DNA of 64,000 nucleotides. Origin: Nephromyces sp. MM_2019. Its lineage: Eukaryota; Apicomplexa; Aconoidasida; Nephromycida. Each line of letters begins with the position of its first letter. Within the stretch, counting starts at the first letter, position 1. The stretch covers positions 1-64,000 of the forward strand of contig JADHZB010001622.1 in NCBI GenBank assembly GCA_015657535.1. The letters run 5' to 3'. Below are positions 38,201 to 51,767 of this stretch, piece after piece. The position numbers and the translations under genes are program-made. The notes beneath the pieces were generated by a model. That model saw only the letters and a program-made list of their open reading frames with translations, was not told where the DNA came from and did no database searches.

Positions 38201-39978
38201 CCGCAATTACAAGCTGGATCGTATTTTCAGGTGTCCTTTCACAGTAGGCCAAAGCAAATGTTTGTGTGCATACAAATACTCGGAGGAGTTATAATTCCAA
38301 CCTTGTGGTAGCATAAAAAGGGCTAGATAATAGCTATTTGGACGGATACTTGGCTTGACGCTGTATGCTCGCTCAAATCTTCAAGTCGATTTTTATAATA
38401 TGTTGATGTACCGCTTTTGAACTACCTTTATGTCAAGAATTTTTGTCTCTGATCTTGTATATAGCAAGGCAGCTAGAACCTCAACTTTATTTTGGTTACA
38501 TCTATATTATATTGAATACCTGGGTGGCCACTTTCAAAATAAGCTTTTTGAGGCATACAAATATTTTTGGAGCTTATTCATTCCAAAATATTCTTTTACG
38601 TTAGAATTTGTTTGAATAGAATGAACCTGCGCATTTACTTCCCAGTATTCATGAAGCTGGTGGTATGTCAAATTCAGGTGAAGTTATAGCGCTTAATGCA
38701 TTTCCATTGGCAGTCTGGCGTCCATTGTTTAGTTATGCATGAACAATTCAAAGGTACCTATTTCAGACAAACTAATAAGATTGTCTCCTTTGTACAGTGA
38801 ATGTTTTATTATATAGCCATCTCATGGTTAGGGGCATGCAAGACTAATAGGGAAGTTCGTAGATTAGGTAGAACTCCCTACCTTTCAAGGTTATCTCGAA
38901 ATTCTTTGAATTTATCTTTTCTGAAGATAATCACATACATTACCAGTAGTGCATTCATTAGAATCATGTCAATGAACTACACGGTGATTCTTTTTGGCTT
39001 TTTAATGAAGCTGCATAAGAATACTGAGCGATTTTTCAGATATTGGTCAAGTATGATAGCGAAACGCTGGGTCGACAGATTTTTTATGGAACCAAGGCAA
39101 TGTTTAGGCCCTGTGCATTATCGTATTTTTCCTGCTCCAGAGCTCATGATTATGCTACAGTTGCTAAGTGCCATTTGTACTGCTTGATGCTTGAGTATTT
39201 TTAAGAATCTGATTAATGCCGACTATTGAAATTGACTTGTATTCCCATCTAAAAAAATATCCCCTCAAAAATTCTTGCTGTACACTATGAAGTTATGTGC
39301 AGCTTCACATGTTGGAATACCATTAAAAAAAAGAATCTTAAGGATTTCATGCTCGGATGCACCGTATGTAATGCTAAACGGGGTTATTGAAAAGGTTACT
39401 GCAGGGCACTTGACATCATACGGAATTACGAGAACCCGTATTCTACGTTAGAATGGTATTTCTGCATCGCACTCTAACTTGCGATACTTTTAATAGGGCT
39501 AGCTGCTAGTTTTTATCGCTTTTGTTGTAATACAACTCCTATTTTGCTTTGGGTGGCTCTAAGACTCACGTCTGTCCTGCTGTTGCTGCTTAATTGTTTT
39601 TTTACTAGTTTGTGTCTGAGTTCTCTCTTCTATTCAACTTTTCCTGTTCGTAGCCATATAAGCCAGTACTTCGTGCATTTCCTCTCAGCTGCTGCATTTA
39701 ACTCATGAGTTTTACCCCTTTTATGATACTCCGCTGGCATTTCATGTCCATCGTGACGCACCCAGCATAGCTGCTTCCATGCTGTCTAGCGGGATACTGG
39801 ATGATTCGTTGACCGTCTCAAGTTACAGCGCATTACATGATGACCCTATGTATTAGATATGAATACATCCGCGGTAGCTCGTTTATGCTGGGCTAGCAGC
39901 GTTTCAGAAAGCTTAAGAAATAAGAGCTTATCAATTGCTTATGTAACAGAACGAGTACTGTTCCTGTTCCTTCTTCAG
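35270..39978. other. 4.7 kb with no confirmed gene
   Basis: Minus-strand open frames at 36542-36327 and 36336-36145 and a + frame at 38801-39187 (128 codons) were considered. The minus pair includes the segment DLIILFLKLGGTKERARYSA followed by a good donor (gtaagc), but frames and acceptors beyond it are ambiguous. No gene is claimed. The stretch may contain introns of a + gene ending at 40502. Confidence 0.35.
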
Positions 39979-40502
39979 TTTACAACCCTAGCTATAATGG
40001 AAACAAAGTAATGGAGAGTGAGAGTCAACTGGGGCAACACAGTGAGGACTTCGCTGAGGAAGTAGCTCAAGTTAATTTCGTCTTTTATAATGACAAGACG
40101 CTCGAAGAAGGGAAGCAGCATGAGGAGGAAGGCACACGGCGTAGGGATACTCGGATTCCTTATGAAATTAGGAAGAAAGGCATTATAAACAAGCCCAGGC
40201 GAAAAAGCAGAGCGATCAAGCCAATACAGATCCCTCGTGACACCCTAGCTGCCTCTACTAAGAAGGGAGGTATAAAGAACAAACAGGTCAATGCGCCATA
40301 TTCAAGCAAGAGCTTAGAGCAGCTGTGGGCTCAACCACAATTTCTGTGTAGCGTACCGAAACTGCCCAAGAAAAATAATGAATGCGAAGCCCCGGAGGAG
40401 GCAATGGAGGATCATGGTGTGGACGGAGACAGTGAAAGAGGCAAAGCTGGAGATCCACTATTTGCGCTCAGTCCCACGTATGAAAAGGATTTTCTTTTGT
40501 AA
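39979..40502 (+). CDS. Terminal exon or short gene: charged protein of unknown function
   Basis: Open from the acceptor cttcttcag at 39978 to TAA at 40500-40502. An ATG at 40011 would give a 163-residue protein by itself. The frame continues upstream to the acceptor as YNPSYNGNKVMESE, so it is more likely a last exon. The protein is hydrophilic: acidic at both ends with a basic centre (RRRDTRIPYEIRKKG, NKPRRKSRAIKPIQ), which suggests a nuclear or nucleolar role. The opening YNPSY recalls the SYNP motif of NOP53-like ribosome biogenesis factors, but the rest does not match clearly and I do not assign it. Confidence 0.65.
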
Positions 40503-42703
40503 TATCGAGATACCATTTTCTTGTGCAATAAAAATATGTTCCATATACGTTTTTTTCCTTTAATATGAAATTTCTGCCTAATTAAATTTTTTCCAGCGAT
40601 GCTTCTGCGGAATTATTTTCCTAACGTATTCTTTCGACCGTGAAACATTGCGAATAATACCAATATATATAGGCTAACCTGTTTGCAAGCCTGCTTTTGA
40701 ATGACAGAGTGGTTGTAGCATTAAAGGAATATCTTAAAAACTAGGAATCTGCGCTGTGCACTCACTTTCACATTTTATCTCTCTGCTATGGCTTTGGTGA
40801 ATGCTTTTTTAACTTAATGCAGGCAACCACATTAAATGTTACGAAACGTAGCATACTTATAAGCGCCATGCCATTTAGCGGCCGCTGGTAGTACGCAGAA
40901 AGACAGGCCCTATCCTATCAATAGCTCATTTAATTAGGATGTTTAAATTGCTACTTATACATTCGTTCCAAAGATCTTCACAAGCTTGCAATACTTGAAT
41001 AACTTCCTGGAATAATTAGGTTCGGACAGGAGTTCACAAGCTGCTCTCCAGTGTCATGTTTCCTGTAATTCCTTGCGTTTAATGCAGTGCTTGCCATTGC
41101 CGATAGCGCACAAATCAAAAAGGGAGCAATTGCTTGGCCCAAGTAGATATACCTGGCTATTGCATACTGTCACAGTAGCACGCTGCTGCTTACGCTGCAA
41201 GCCTTGTGCGGGTAAGGAAACTCCGAACATACGTCGGAGCTGTGCGTAGATTCTTGAATGCAAGTGTGCAAGTGCAGCAACGATGCTCGATAATTTCTCC
41301 GAATCTAGCGACTAAAATTAGAGAAATTCAAAGCCATGTTTTCACGTTGTACAAGGAGCTCGTTTGAACAGCAGAAGTGATAGGTAGATATAATAGCAGC
41401 TATGCATAAGAATAAAAGAATAAACCTCATATAATTCTGAAAACTTCAAGACCCACATAGTATCAAGCATATTATGAATTAACAAAAAAATTGACTCAAT
41501 GGATTAAGTTAGATTGACCACGCAACTACGTTAAATGCTGGTGAAGCCGTAAACACCTGTGTAGTAGCATTGCCAAAAGGCTACTCGAGGATTCCGGGTA
41601 CATGCGCAAGCAGCAGTCCACCAAAATAAACGCAATTTTCTAGATTAAATTAACTAGCATATCAACAATCCCAAAAAATATATCAAAAAATGATGCGGAA
41701 AATTTCAATTCCATTAGCCTCAAAAGAAATTTGACTTCAAACTTTTATTAGCTTTGAGCACACTGGAATTACATAAAACAACACAAATTGAGATGACTGC
41801 CATGGAAAAAAAGTTGAAAGTATTCTCTGAACTCAAGGTGAGTCAGTCCAAGTGTTACATAATGCCACAGAGCTTCCTTGGCACGACATGTAAGTACCTC
41901 AATAACAGCTCGGTACTAGCTTATGAATTAAAAAATATATAGGAGATAAGCCTAGCAAAAATACTTTTCAAATAGAATTTCAAAACACAGAGGAGACGAT
42001 AGCTTCAAAGCGCAAAGCCTATACTTTCAGGCTGCTACCTCTTAAAAGTGACGCCTAAGCATGATCAAAAACAAGGATTCGCAGAGCGTGTGCAAAAAAC
42101 AAAAATTCCTAAAACTAAAGGAAAAGATACTGAATTTAAGCAAAAACTTAAATCTAGCCATAATAAGATATCTCGTTTTCGAAACTAGTTAGCTTTAACC
42201 ACGTTCCCCCATATTTTTGCTGAGTGCAAACAAAAGACTCGGCATAAATTTTATTCAAATAAATGCGTAAGCTCTATAGCACTTAAACATGGAAAGCACT
42301 CTTCAACAAGGAATCAGGAGATGAGTTGAATTCCACTTAAAAGAAGCTTCATTTAATGAAGCAAGTTTTCCGTTGCTTTCTTTATAATTTTTTTGAATTA
42401 TTTTCCTTATAAACCTGAAATGCAGTAATCAACTTTGTAAAACCTAAAACCTATATTTTCTGAAGTACGACGCAAGTAACATAAAAAAGCACTTCGCAAT
42501 TTGCAAAAATAGCCACATAATTGCAAGTGAAGAAACAGATCCGTAGTAACTACATTTACCTCCCCGGCCAAAAAAAATAGGAAACCAGCGAAGAAGTCTG
42601 AGCATGAAAAACCGAGGATTTAAACCTTTTAACTTTGAAGCTAGTGAGCTCACTCGTGGGTACTTTTCCGCCAAAAATAAACTTACTACTTGGAAGAAAA
42701 GCT
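40503..42703. other. Convergent intergenic region
   Basis: It lies between the + exon ending at 40502 and the minus PTPA gene ending at 42704. It turns A-rich on + from about 41.4 kb. Open frames here (for example 41754-41942 + and 42674-42444 -) have no supporting motif. Confidence 0.5.
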
Positions 42704-44444
42704 CTAACTACAACTATGTTGTGACGGTGAGGGTAGCATTGAACCAAACCGAAAATGCTGCATAACAGGGAATTTCTGCAGGACCTCAGCTTGGTACATC
42801 TTGACAAAACCTGACGCAACTTTACTCCTGAATAAATAGATTAAAAAATAGTCCGTATGGTGAGCATTTAGCATCAACACACACACTTTTCAAAAAATGA
42901 TCAAATGAAAGCATCCCAATAAAAAAAATGCTGGGAAGTTTCTTCCAAGTAATTCTTTTTTTCCTAGATGCGATTTCGCTTGCTGATCTTTAACGCATTA
43001 CTTGCAAAACATATTCAGCATTTCCCTTCAAATACGCTGGAACAGAGTTTATCATATTTCGATAAAAACTATTCACATTGACTTGAAAAAACAAACTCTT
43101 AATACAATAAAACTCACAAACGCATGTCAACCTATGGACTGCACCACACAAGCTAAGGAAGGACGCGCGCTTCATGATAATTGAATAATATGGCAAAAAA
43201 AACCGCATTATCACTTTAAGTCGTTATCAATTTAGTATATAGCTGCTAAATAAAACCGACATTGAAAGCTCTGCAAAAACTAGGAAAAAAATAGTTTATC
43301 ATAAAGTTCCCACGTAAATAGAAAAAAGGAGAGGGGGAAAAGAAAAAAAAGCACACACAAAACAAGGAAAACTTTGGCTTCTTTCAAATCATCAGAGGAT
43401 AACAAAGCATTCGTCCCCAAAAGATCTAGAGTCTGTAAAAAAAAGGCTTAAACAGGGCTCTTCCCAAACATTTAATTCGGTTTCAAAGCAAAACAAACTT
43501 ACCAAGAATGGATACCACTAATATTATAAAGCATTGGTGAAGATTCTCCGAACGAAACTCCTCTCTTTGTCTAAAGAACGACGCGGAAACAAGGCAGCAA
43601 TTAATAGCAAAATATGCCGGATGTTTCATGCTAACGCAACAGGCAGTCACTTTCTTACTATACACCGGGAAAAACAGCCTTTCCCCCACATAGCACGTAA
43701 CTCAGCTTGCCTATAGGAGGCCATCCCAATTTAAGAATATTTTGCTATGCCAAGAGCAGAATATTCTTAGCACGAAGCATAATACAATAATGCAACATTC
43801 CCAGAATGAGGTGAATGAAGAGAATTAGGGCAGTATAAACTGATGAGGAAGAGAAGATAGAAAGTGTGTATGGCGTGGGTGCACAATAACAACATATTCT
43901 ACACCAGCTACTGTTGACTATTTTAGCTAGAATTTTGATGCAGCTGAAATTTTATAACAGAGATACTTGCCATTATCCAAAAGCACTAAGCGAGCTGAGA
44001 AAACTCAAGCTTAGAAGATCAAATTAGACAGCAGCTCAATACTATCAGGTTTACTGTGTTCAGTACATGTAAGCGACATAAATAAAAAAACACATTTATT
44101 ACTCAAGATATCAAAAATTTCATATTGCAATTAAAATCTAGCAGATGCACAAATCGGTACATAACTTTTGGACTTGTGAACAAAGAAGACAATTTTACAC
44201 ATGCGTAAAGCACAAATATGCTTCCAGCTTCAGGAACCCCCACGCCTTGATTAAAAAATAGGGAACTTCTCACACAAAGTAAAAAACGGAGAACATATTG
44301 CGGAAAAGATATATTTTTTGGTTTTATCTAGTCGCAAATACTATAAAATTTACTACAAATTTCTTCTATTCAGAAGCTTTCCTACCAGCAACCACTTTCG
44401 TTCCTAAACTAAGGTGAACTAATCTCTAAAATATTTGTACACAC

Positions 44445-44512
<68 letters not shown>

Positions 44513-47500
44513 GATAATGGAATTTTAATTTCACCATCCAAATCTACCTAAGATAACCCTAAAGTGTTGGCACGCGAAGTTCTAATCAACATTATATACG
44601 ATATGCTAAACATTACAAGGATGTTCACCTTGAAGATTAAAATATGTTCCGGATCTACTACCAAACATGAGTGCTAAAAAAATCAAAATTTTGTTAAATG
44701 CGCAAAAAAAGGGCCCACAATAATATCAAAGTGAACCACTTTTATTGAGCAATCAGACTGAAAATCTTGGGTGTAGCCACATGGTCACAGATTTGTTGAA
44801 ACTTAGATAAGCCTTATCTTTTTTGGTAAGACAAGGCGCATTAGCAAAATTATATCAGCAGCCCACATCATGAACCTCTCAAAATATATACAGCAGCAGC
44901 ATATAGGATATATAATAAAAAATAATTATCACCCATACAAATCAACAAAGTAACTCAACAAGCAAAAATTTAAATAGTATAATATGCACCCCGTACCAAC
45001 ACGCATACGAAGCATACACCAATCATCCTAAAATCCTAGTCACAACACTATTTGCCTCGCTCTTGTTAAGGGTATTGCAGCATGTCAAAAAATTCGATAA
45101 AAATACTAGCTTCACTATGTGTTAATCAGCGCTACCCCAGTAATCTGCAGGGACTGGAAAAACAGCGTAGGCGGGGGTTTTCTAGATGCAAGTAATACAT
45201 CATCTACCTCCTTATGAATTAGGTTTCATTTCTTATCGGTATAAAAGGCATACAGCCCTAACACGAGCTTTGTAATCAGAAGGAAAAAAAACATGAAGAA
45301 AGTGAAATCATCATTACTATAAATAACAGTATAGTTCAGTTAAGCGTGACACCGACTAAAAAGGAGACAATCATGGAAAAGCATTAAGAATTGCAAAAGA
45401 TTAGCCGTAGATGCACGAATGATAAATTACCTCAGTTATAAATTTAATAGCGTCAATATAGAGATAAGTCTCGCTGTATTTTAAGATAAAGTCACGTTCC
45501 ACAGCCTGAAAAAAAGACAAAAAAAGCTATTTAATAATATATAATAAAAAACTAATCAGATACCATAATATGGTCTATCAGGAACCGGGAAAAAGTTCAC
45601 AAAGTAACTCGTAATTAGCAACATACCAGCAATCATTCCTACACATAAAATAGGCATGATTAAAAGAGCTGCAAATAAGTTGCTAGCAAAGGCGAATAAG
45701 AGTGATCGGTTCATTTATCAAATAGAAAGGCCACGATTTTCATCAGATTTAAACATAGCAGCTGCTTGAAAAACTATCTTTGCTAAGGAAAAAGGCAGCA
45801 AATAACATTCTGACAACATAAAAAGGGTTAAACACTGCTGCAAAGCAAAAACAGAGCAACTCACATCGCTCGGCTGTATTAAATTTTGATTTTGAAGCTG
45901 TGAAGCACCCCACAAAAATGGTAAAAAGTGAAAATCATCAAGGCCCCATACGCCACGTGACCCAGCAGGCTCTAGATTATACTGCGTCTGTAAGATCCTC
46001 ATTAGCTTTATATAACTGTGAAGATAAATAAAAGAAATGAATTTCAGCCAATGAAGCTAATAGAACTTCCAAAACTATTCTCACCACAAAGATAAAAGAT
46101 TTTCTTAAGATTCTCAGGAAAAAGCAGAATTTGCATATGCAGCCATGGGTATATATATTCACTATAAGTACAGGACTGCACCTGGTAAAAACGCGGTGCT
46201 TCCAAGTCGTGAAGCCCATTAGTGACTCGAGAAATATTTTTATCCGTCACTAGGCATTGAACAAAAGCAGCCTACGCAGAACTATTTACAAGAATACAAC
46301 AGAAGCAGCTCTATAATCACAACTTTATTCGCATAATAAGGCAGATACAATGGAGAAATCCAGACTACCTAACAAACTTTGAGCCGTAAATTCAAGGCTT
46401 AATGCAGTAATTAATAATATTACATACAATGTGCGCATATTAGGGGTTTATTACTGCATCTATATATAGTAGTACACCATCTCAAACATCAATGGCAGGC
46501 TCGCGCTTTCAAAGTGTTGCAATTATAACAGATCAACTAGCAACCGTCCAGCTGAACTGCTCGGAATAACAAGTAAAACATATGAAACCTCACAAAAAGC
46601 GTCTTCTCTATCCAGACAGAGGAAAACTATCAAAAAACCATACATACTCATAAAACTCTAAGAAAACAGAGCAAGACAACTTTTCCTTGAGGGTTTCATT
46701 AAACCACACAGAGAATCACCATAGGCATAGACACAAAAATTACACCTATAGGAATGAGGCACACCTTAAAAAGTTTTCTCATCGATTCATTGATGCAAAA
46801 GAAGCATGAATTATGTCACTCTCAGACTAGCATAAAATAAATATTATTCCATCAATTTTTGTTTAAAATAAAGATTAAATAAGATCAAAGCAAAGTAACA
46901 GATATACCTTTAAAAGGCCTACCATAAAAAGAGGTGCCTTCATTAGCACTGTAAAAAAGGCACCCTAGCATATAAAGGCAGAAAAGTTTTTTCAGCGCTC
47001 TATTTATCGCACAATATTTCGAAAGATAAATTCTGTCACCTAAATTCACTATTAAAAAAACATTCAAAGTAGCCTAAGAGCCTGGAAAAAGAGGAATCTG
47101 CAAAAAGAAAAGACCAAATAAAAAACAGCGAATGATACAGGCTAGTATACTGTATTTTTCTCACCACTTAAATACCAGAAGAACCGCATAAGGTTTATCC
47201 TGCTCACTGAGGAATCCAATATGAAACAAGCAATACAAGAATTGGCAAAATGCTAGCTCGTGGCCCGTGCCATAATCTATTCTTGTATAGTTTCCAAATG
47301 ACTGAAGCAAATATACCTTGATCTCAAGTATGCTAGCTTTCAATCTCGTGGATAAGCAATCCTCTAACAGTTCTTCAATTTCCTATAAAGTATAGGTGAA
47401 AATTTTGTAAAAGCTCCGTCTTATGCAATCATTAATTAACAAGCCAATACTATTAGATAAATACTCCGACAGAAATCTAAGAACGCACAAATGCGAACAA

Positions 47501-48923
47501 AGACCTAGATGAGAAAACGAAAAACACGCATCGAAAAACTTTGGCTCCTAAGCAAATATATCATTTATTAAGGCTTATTGAAGATATATCAATCGGGTAA
47601 AATCACGATTTCTGGGCTTTTACAAGTTACAAAACAATCACTGAAAACCCAATTTCCTTGAAGTGCATTGTTCATTTTCAAAAATTGAAGAAATTTCAAA
47701 CTTAGGTAATTCCAAAAAGCGATTAGATACATATAGCAAACTCTGAATTAATTTTAGACTAAAAAAAGCATACAATCATTTAGCTTTATTGAGAAATAGC
47801 CTTCAAAAAAAGCCAAAGCAAGCTTAAAATATGCAAAGTAATTAAAAGAATTGTATCCATTACTAAAAGATCCGCAAACTCATGAAGTTAACCGGTGAAA
47901 GTCGGAAAAAGTTTCTTTTTAAAGAGGCGAGAAATGAAACAAGGGATACATCTTGGGCAAGAGTTAGCGATGATTCTACGAGATAGACGAGGTAGCTGGA
48001 TGGCTCTGTCCTATCGAATCATCTACGGCATCATACAGCTTCCTAAACTAGCTGCTTGCAACATGGTCATAGAAAATGCCAATATAGGCCATATGAAGTC
48101 CGAGGGAAAATAAAAGTTGCGGAGTCTCACAACTTACTAGCATTATATAATCAAGCCACTGACGAAAAGCAGTGTTCCCAAATCTCATAGCCTGCTTTAC
48201 AGGGGGAAATTTTTTTGTTGATTCACAGAGGTGTTCAATTAACACCAGCAAATTCTTAATGGCAGCACTCGGTTCCGGAGGTCTCTCAAATTGGGGGAGT
48301 GAAGAATTGCTCATTTCACCATGAGTCCTTGTCAAAAAAGGTAGCCTTATTCCTACATCATCGTAGTCAGGGCAGGGAACTCCTCTAACGCTAGCAGACA
48401 GGCTAACAATAAAACCCAAAACAGAAGCATATGTTGGGCTATCAATGAAGAGCTTTAGATCCTGAGGGGTGCGTATCCATGGCTCCGGCGTACGGAATGT
48501 GTTTACTTGATCTTTTGATGCATTCGAAGCATCCCTTGAGGTTCCAATGATCTTTGTAGAAGCAAGATCTTCACCTGTGACTTCCTTGCTAGCCTTATGG
48601 CAGCCAGATTCAGGAACATCACTACAGCTTCCAATCCCATCTTGTGAGTTGGAGGGAGCGCAATCTGAGGCTAAACGTTCCGCTATGCCTGGCGAGCAAG
48701 GCAAGCGTTGTTCAACGTTTAACTTCGGGAGGACCTTCGCTTCTTTTATACCCTCATTTATTGTAACAGGCTCAAGAAAAGTGCCTTGAGCCGATGAGCT
48801 CCGTGGAGCATGCCCTGGTCTCTTCATCCCATTATCTTCTCTTTCGACAGTACCCATCAAAGCGAAAAAGCTGATTTCCCGTGATGTACATTGCCAAGAA
48901 GTGTCTATGCGCCGCTGAGGCAT
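42704..48923 (-). CDS. PTPA: Serine/threonine-protein phosphatase 2A activator (PTPA), 6 exons
   Basis: PTPA (Rrd1/Rrd2 in yeast) is an ATP-using peptidyl-prolyl isomerase-like chaperone that activates PP2A catalytic subunits. Exons: 48923-48138, 47382-47165, 46015-45865, 45505-45431, 43570-43503, 42827-42704 (TAG). Phases agree throughout. Family blocks appear in order: [62 protein letters not shown] then [49 protein letters not shown]. About 148 residues of S/E/K-rich sequence precede the core, unusual for the family. In-frame ATGs at 48923, 48857 and 48827 are all possible starts, and the frame is open (no ATG) to about 48992, so an upstream exon is also possible. Introns reach about 1.9 kb and are T-rich on the sense strand. 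The model has about 473 codons. Confidence 0.95.
44446..44512. repeat. (AAT)n trinucleotide microsatellite in a PTPA intron
   Basis: About 22 uninterrupted aat/ata units, located in the intron between PTPA exons 45505-45431 and 43570-43503. It is noncoding. Confidence 0.97.
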
Positions 48924-48992
48924 GCAGCAACCTATATGATAGCCAGTCAAGAATGCAGTAAGATGTCGAGGGACTTGGCTTTTTTGAGGCAA

Positions 48993-51767
48993 TGTCGCAT
49001 TTTTGCTCGGTGGCCCAGCAGGGCTATTTGCCTGCAGGGTAAGAGGTCAGTAGCAGTGTGCGTGCCATGCACTTTGCCAACTGCGGCGCACACAGCAATA
49101 TTTGCTACCGCAAGTTGCAGGGCATGCAATTCAGTTTTTATGAGTGGTGGCCGCTCTTCGGAAGCATCGCATGCGGCATTTTGAGAGTTAAGTACATGAA
49201 GCGACATGACAAATGCAGGAACTCAATCAACATGCTCGACGTAGCGCGGTTGGGTACTTCAGCAACGAGAATTAGCCGAAACAACATTACATTAGCACAT
49301 TATGTAAGTTCATGACTTATTCTGACATATTTATCAATCCAAGTTTTATGAGTACCCTGTTATGATTTACTTCTAATATAAAAACCAGTGAGACCAGATA
49401 TATCACCATTCATTTCGTTTGAAGCAATATACCTATTTTGGATGGCCGCACCATTGAGAATACCTGGGAACCATTCAACATATACAGTTGTACTGCCATT
49501 GTCAATGATGTAGTGCAGCTTCTGAATATCAAAAGAGACAACACGAGACCGTCTAGATTTTTTGGAACTGCTTCAATTTTTTTAAATCCAGTTTTACATC
49601 TACTTCCCAGAACTTGAGCGTAAAGTGGTTGTTTTTTACACATGTGCTTTAATTTTTAGACAAAACATTAACAATAGTATTGGAAATTTAAGATACTTTC
49701 TGTGTTCTATCTGCAGTTAAAAATACTTTTACGGTAATTATTACATCATTCCCAGGCTTTGCAGTTTTTTTAAGCCCAGTCCTTAGCTATGCGCGTGATA
49801 TAGCACATGTTCTTTTGTGGTTATATCATATAGCAACCATCGACATGTTTTTTAAAGATGAAGTGCCTTGGAGAACATGCCAGAATTGCTAGATTTTGCG
49901 CAAAAACACAAACATCTTTCGGTCAGAAAAGACTAGGAATGCCATATACCTGTGTGAAAGATGCGTAACTAGCTAATATATTCTAGCGATGCTTAAGTTT
50001 TTTCCGGGCTTGGAGACAAATTGGAAATTAAAAGTACGAAGGGAAGCCTAAATTTAAAGGCTATGCTGAATCAGAGAAAGCATCTTGCTGTTCTAAGACT
50101 GCTTTTCATCTGAGAATTCCTATCGCCTGGTATTGAATAGAACCTCTGGCTTGTCTCTGGCAAAGGTTACAGTGAGAGACAACGCTTTCAAAAAAAAGAT
50201 CTCGTTGAGCCAGCTATCAGATTGCCCTCAGATGACGAAAAATTAATCATCCGGAAGCGAACAGGTGAATCGGTCAAAATAGAAAGAGTTTATAGGGAAT
50301 AGATGCATTCGGTACTAGCGTATATGATACCCTGCAAGTAGCGCTTAAAATATTTCAGTTGACAGCTTAACCTCTTCTTAAGGCTCTAGGTATTCAAAAG
50401 GATTTACCATAGTATGGGCAGTTATCTTTCTACTTGTGCTTGATGACTTGGCCTTTTCGCGGCAGCATTGAACTTAAAGACATTTTATTGTAGCTTTAAC
50501 CAGCAACAACTATGAAAAGAGTCAAAACTTTGAGCACTTTTCCGCGTCACTTGGGCTATATCCCTTGCACTGGGAACTTATTTTTTCGCTGAATATTTTA
50601 CCGTATGGCTTGCGCCGTTTTGTTCTTTCGAGTTGCTTGTGTAAAACATCTGTTGTTAAAGCCCGTATAATTGGGGGTGCTCCTTGCCCTCATTAATTAT
50701 TCCTATGATTCTTTTTTAGAATACTAGCCCCCTTTTGCGGTCTTTCCAAAGTAGCATGTATGTGGCATATTCATTATTTAGCTTTTCGATCGCGATGAAA
50801 GAATACGTTGGAGCTCGGGATATAGTCAAATCTCATTCGAAAGATCCTTGCAGTAAACGTGAAATAGCCCACTGTGCTTTAGTCCAAAATATCACAAAGC
50901 TTATCAGCAATGCTGCGTTGTCTGCCTTACGTTAGTCTACTGAGCAATAATCAACGTAAAAGCTTATCGAAGGCGTAAAAAAAACGTGTGAGCGACATAT
51001 TCGACCTGTCCATATAAAAAACATTAAACAGATGTCGCAAAAGTACATAATGATTGTTATCACGGGTAAGGGAGGCCAGCGACAGTGTAGCATGCTAAAT
51101 AGAGTTGGTATTGACCATCCTGGGCGATTTGGCTTACACAAAAAAGGGCTCCCTTTTGATTTTCATTCCCTTGTTATTATATGAATATCGTATATTAGGA
51201 TAGTGATGTGCATCCTCATGCCTTTCCAGAATTATTGACATGACATCAACAGCTAATTACTTGATAGGAACTAGTTATTGGTGCTATTTTGAAGTCCCGA
51301 GCCCACCACATAACGCTGTGTGATAGTCAAGGCTAGATGACTACGGCAACTTTGGTAGGTGCGCAGCCAAGCAGGATGCATAAGACTCGCTGAGTAAAAA
51401 AAATATTAGAACCACGAAAACTACAAAAAATTCAGCTCTTGCACTGTCTATTCGGCAAGATGCGCTCATGTCTCGTGGTGAAGCGATCTTTATTAACATG
51501 TACATGTAGGATTCCGTCGCCTTTGTTAATCTTGATAATGTATTATATTAGGCTTTCTTTTGTGACCTGCACAGACATTGTAATAAGTTTTTTTATATAT
51601 ATCACCAAGAGCACATTAATCTTTTTTTATTAAACAAAAGAGGATGCTTTTTCAAGAACAATCACTCTTTAAGCATAGTATTTAAAAAAATTGCATAATA
51701 ACTGGAGCTGCATCAATATGGCCAACCAATATGCACTGCACGAAATGACTGATGTTAATATTAAGGG
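48993..51767. other. Intergenic region upstream of PTPA
   Basis: It lies between the 5' end of PTPA and the 3' end of the CCCH gene, both on the minus strand. At 48.9-49.3 kb both strands carry overlapping open frames in GC-richer sequence (for example 49207-48947 -), possibly PTPA leader or an upstream exon. The rest shows nothing I can support. Confidence 0.45.

Noticed and set aside
38801..39187. 128-codon plus frame
   Set aside because: Starts in AT-rich sequence and has no recognisable domain, no strong splice signal and no link to a neighbour; kept out for lack of support.
46885..47067. 60-codon minus frame between PTPA exons
   Set aside because: Exons 47382-47165 and 46015-45865 join directly in phase and match the family without a gap, so this is intron.
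47300..47320. A 15-nt gtatatttgcttcag inside a PTPA exon that mimics a tiny intron
   Set aside because: Its translation VYLLQ fits the conserved VYLxxSFGN block of PTPA, so it must be retained.
48547..48789. 80-codon plus frame opposite the PTPA first exon
   Set aside because: It is antisense to a confirmed exon and has no motif.
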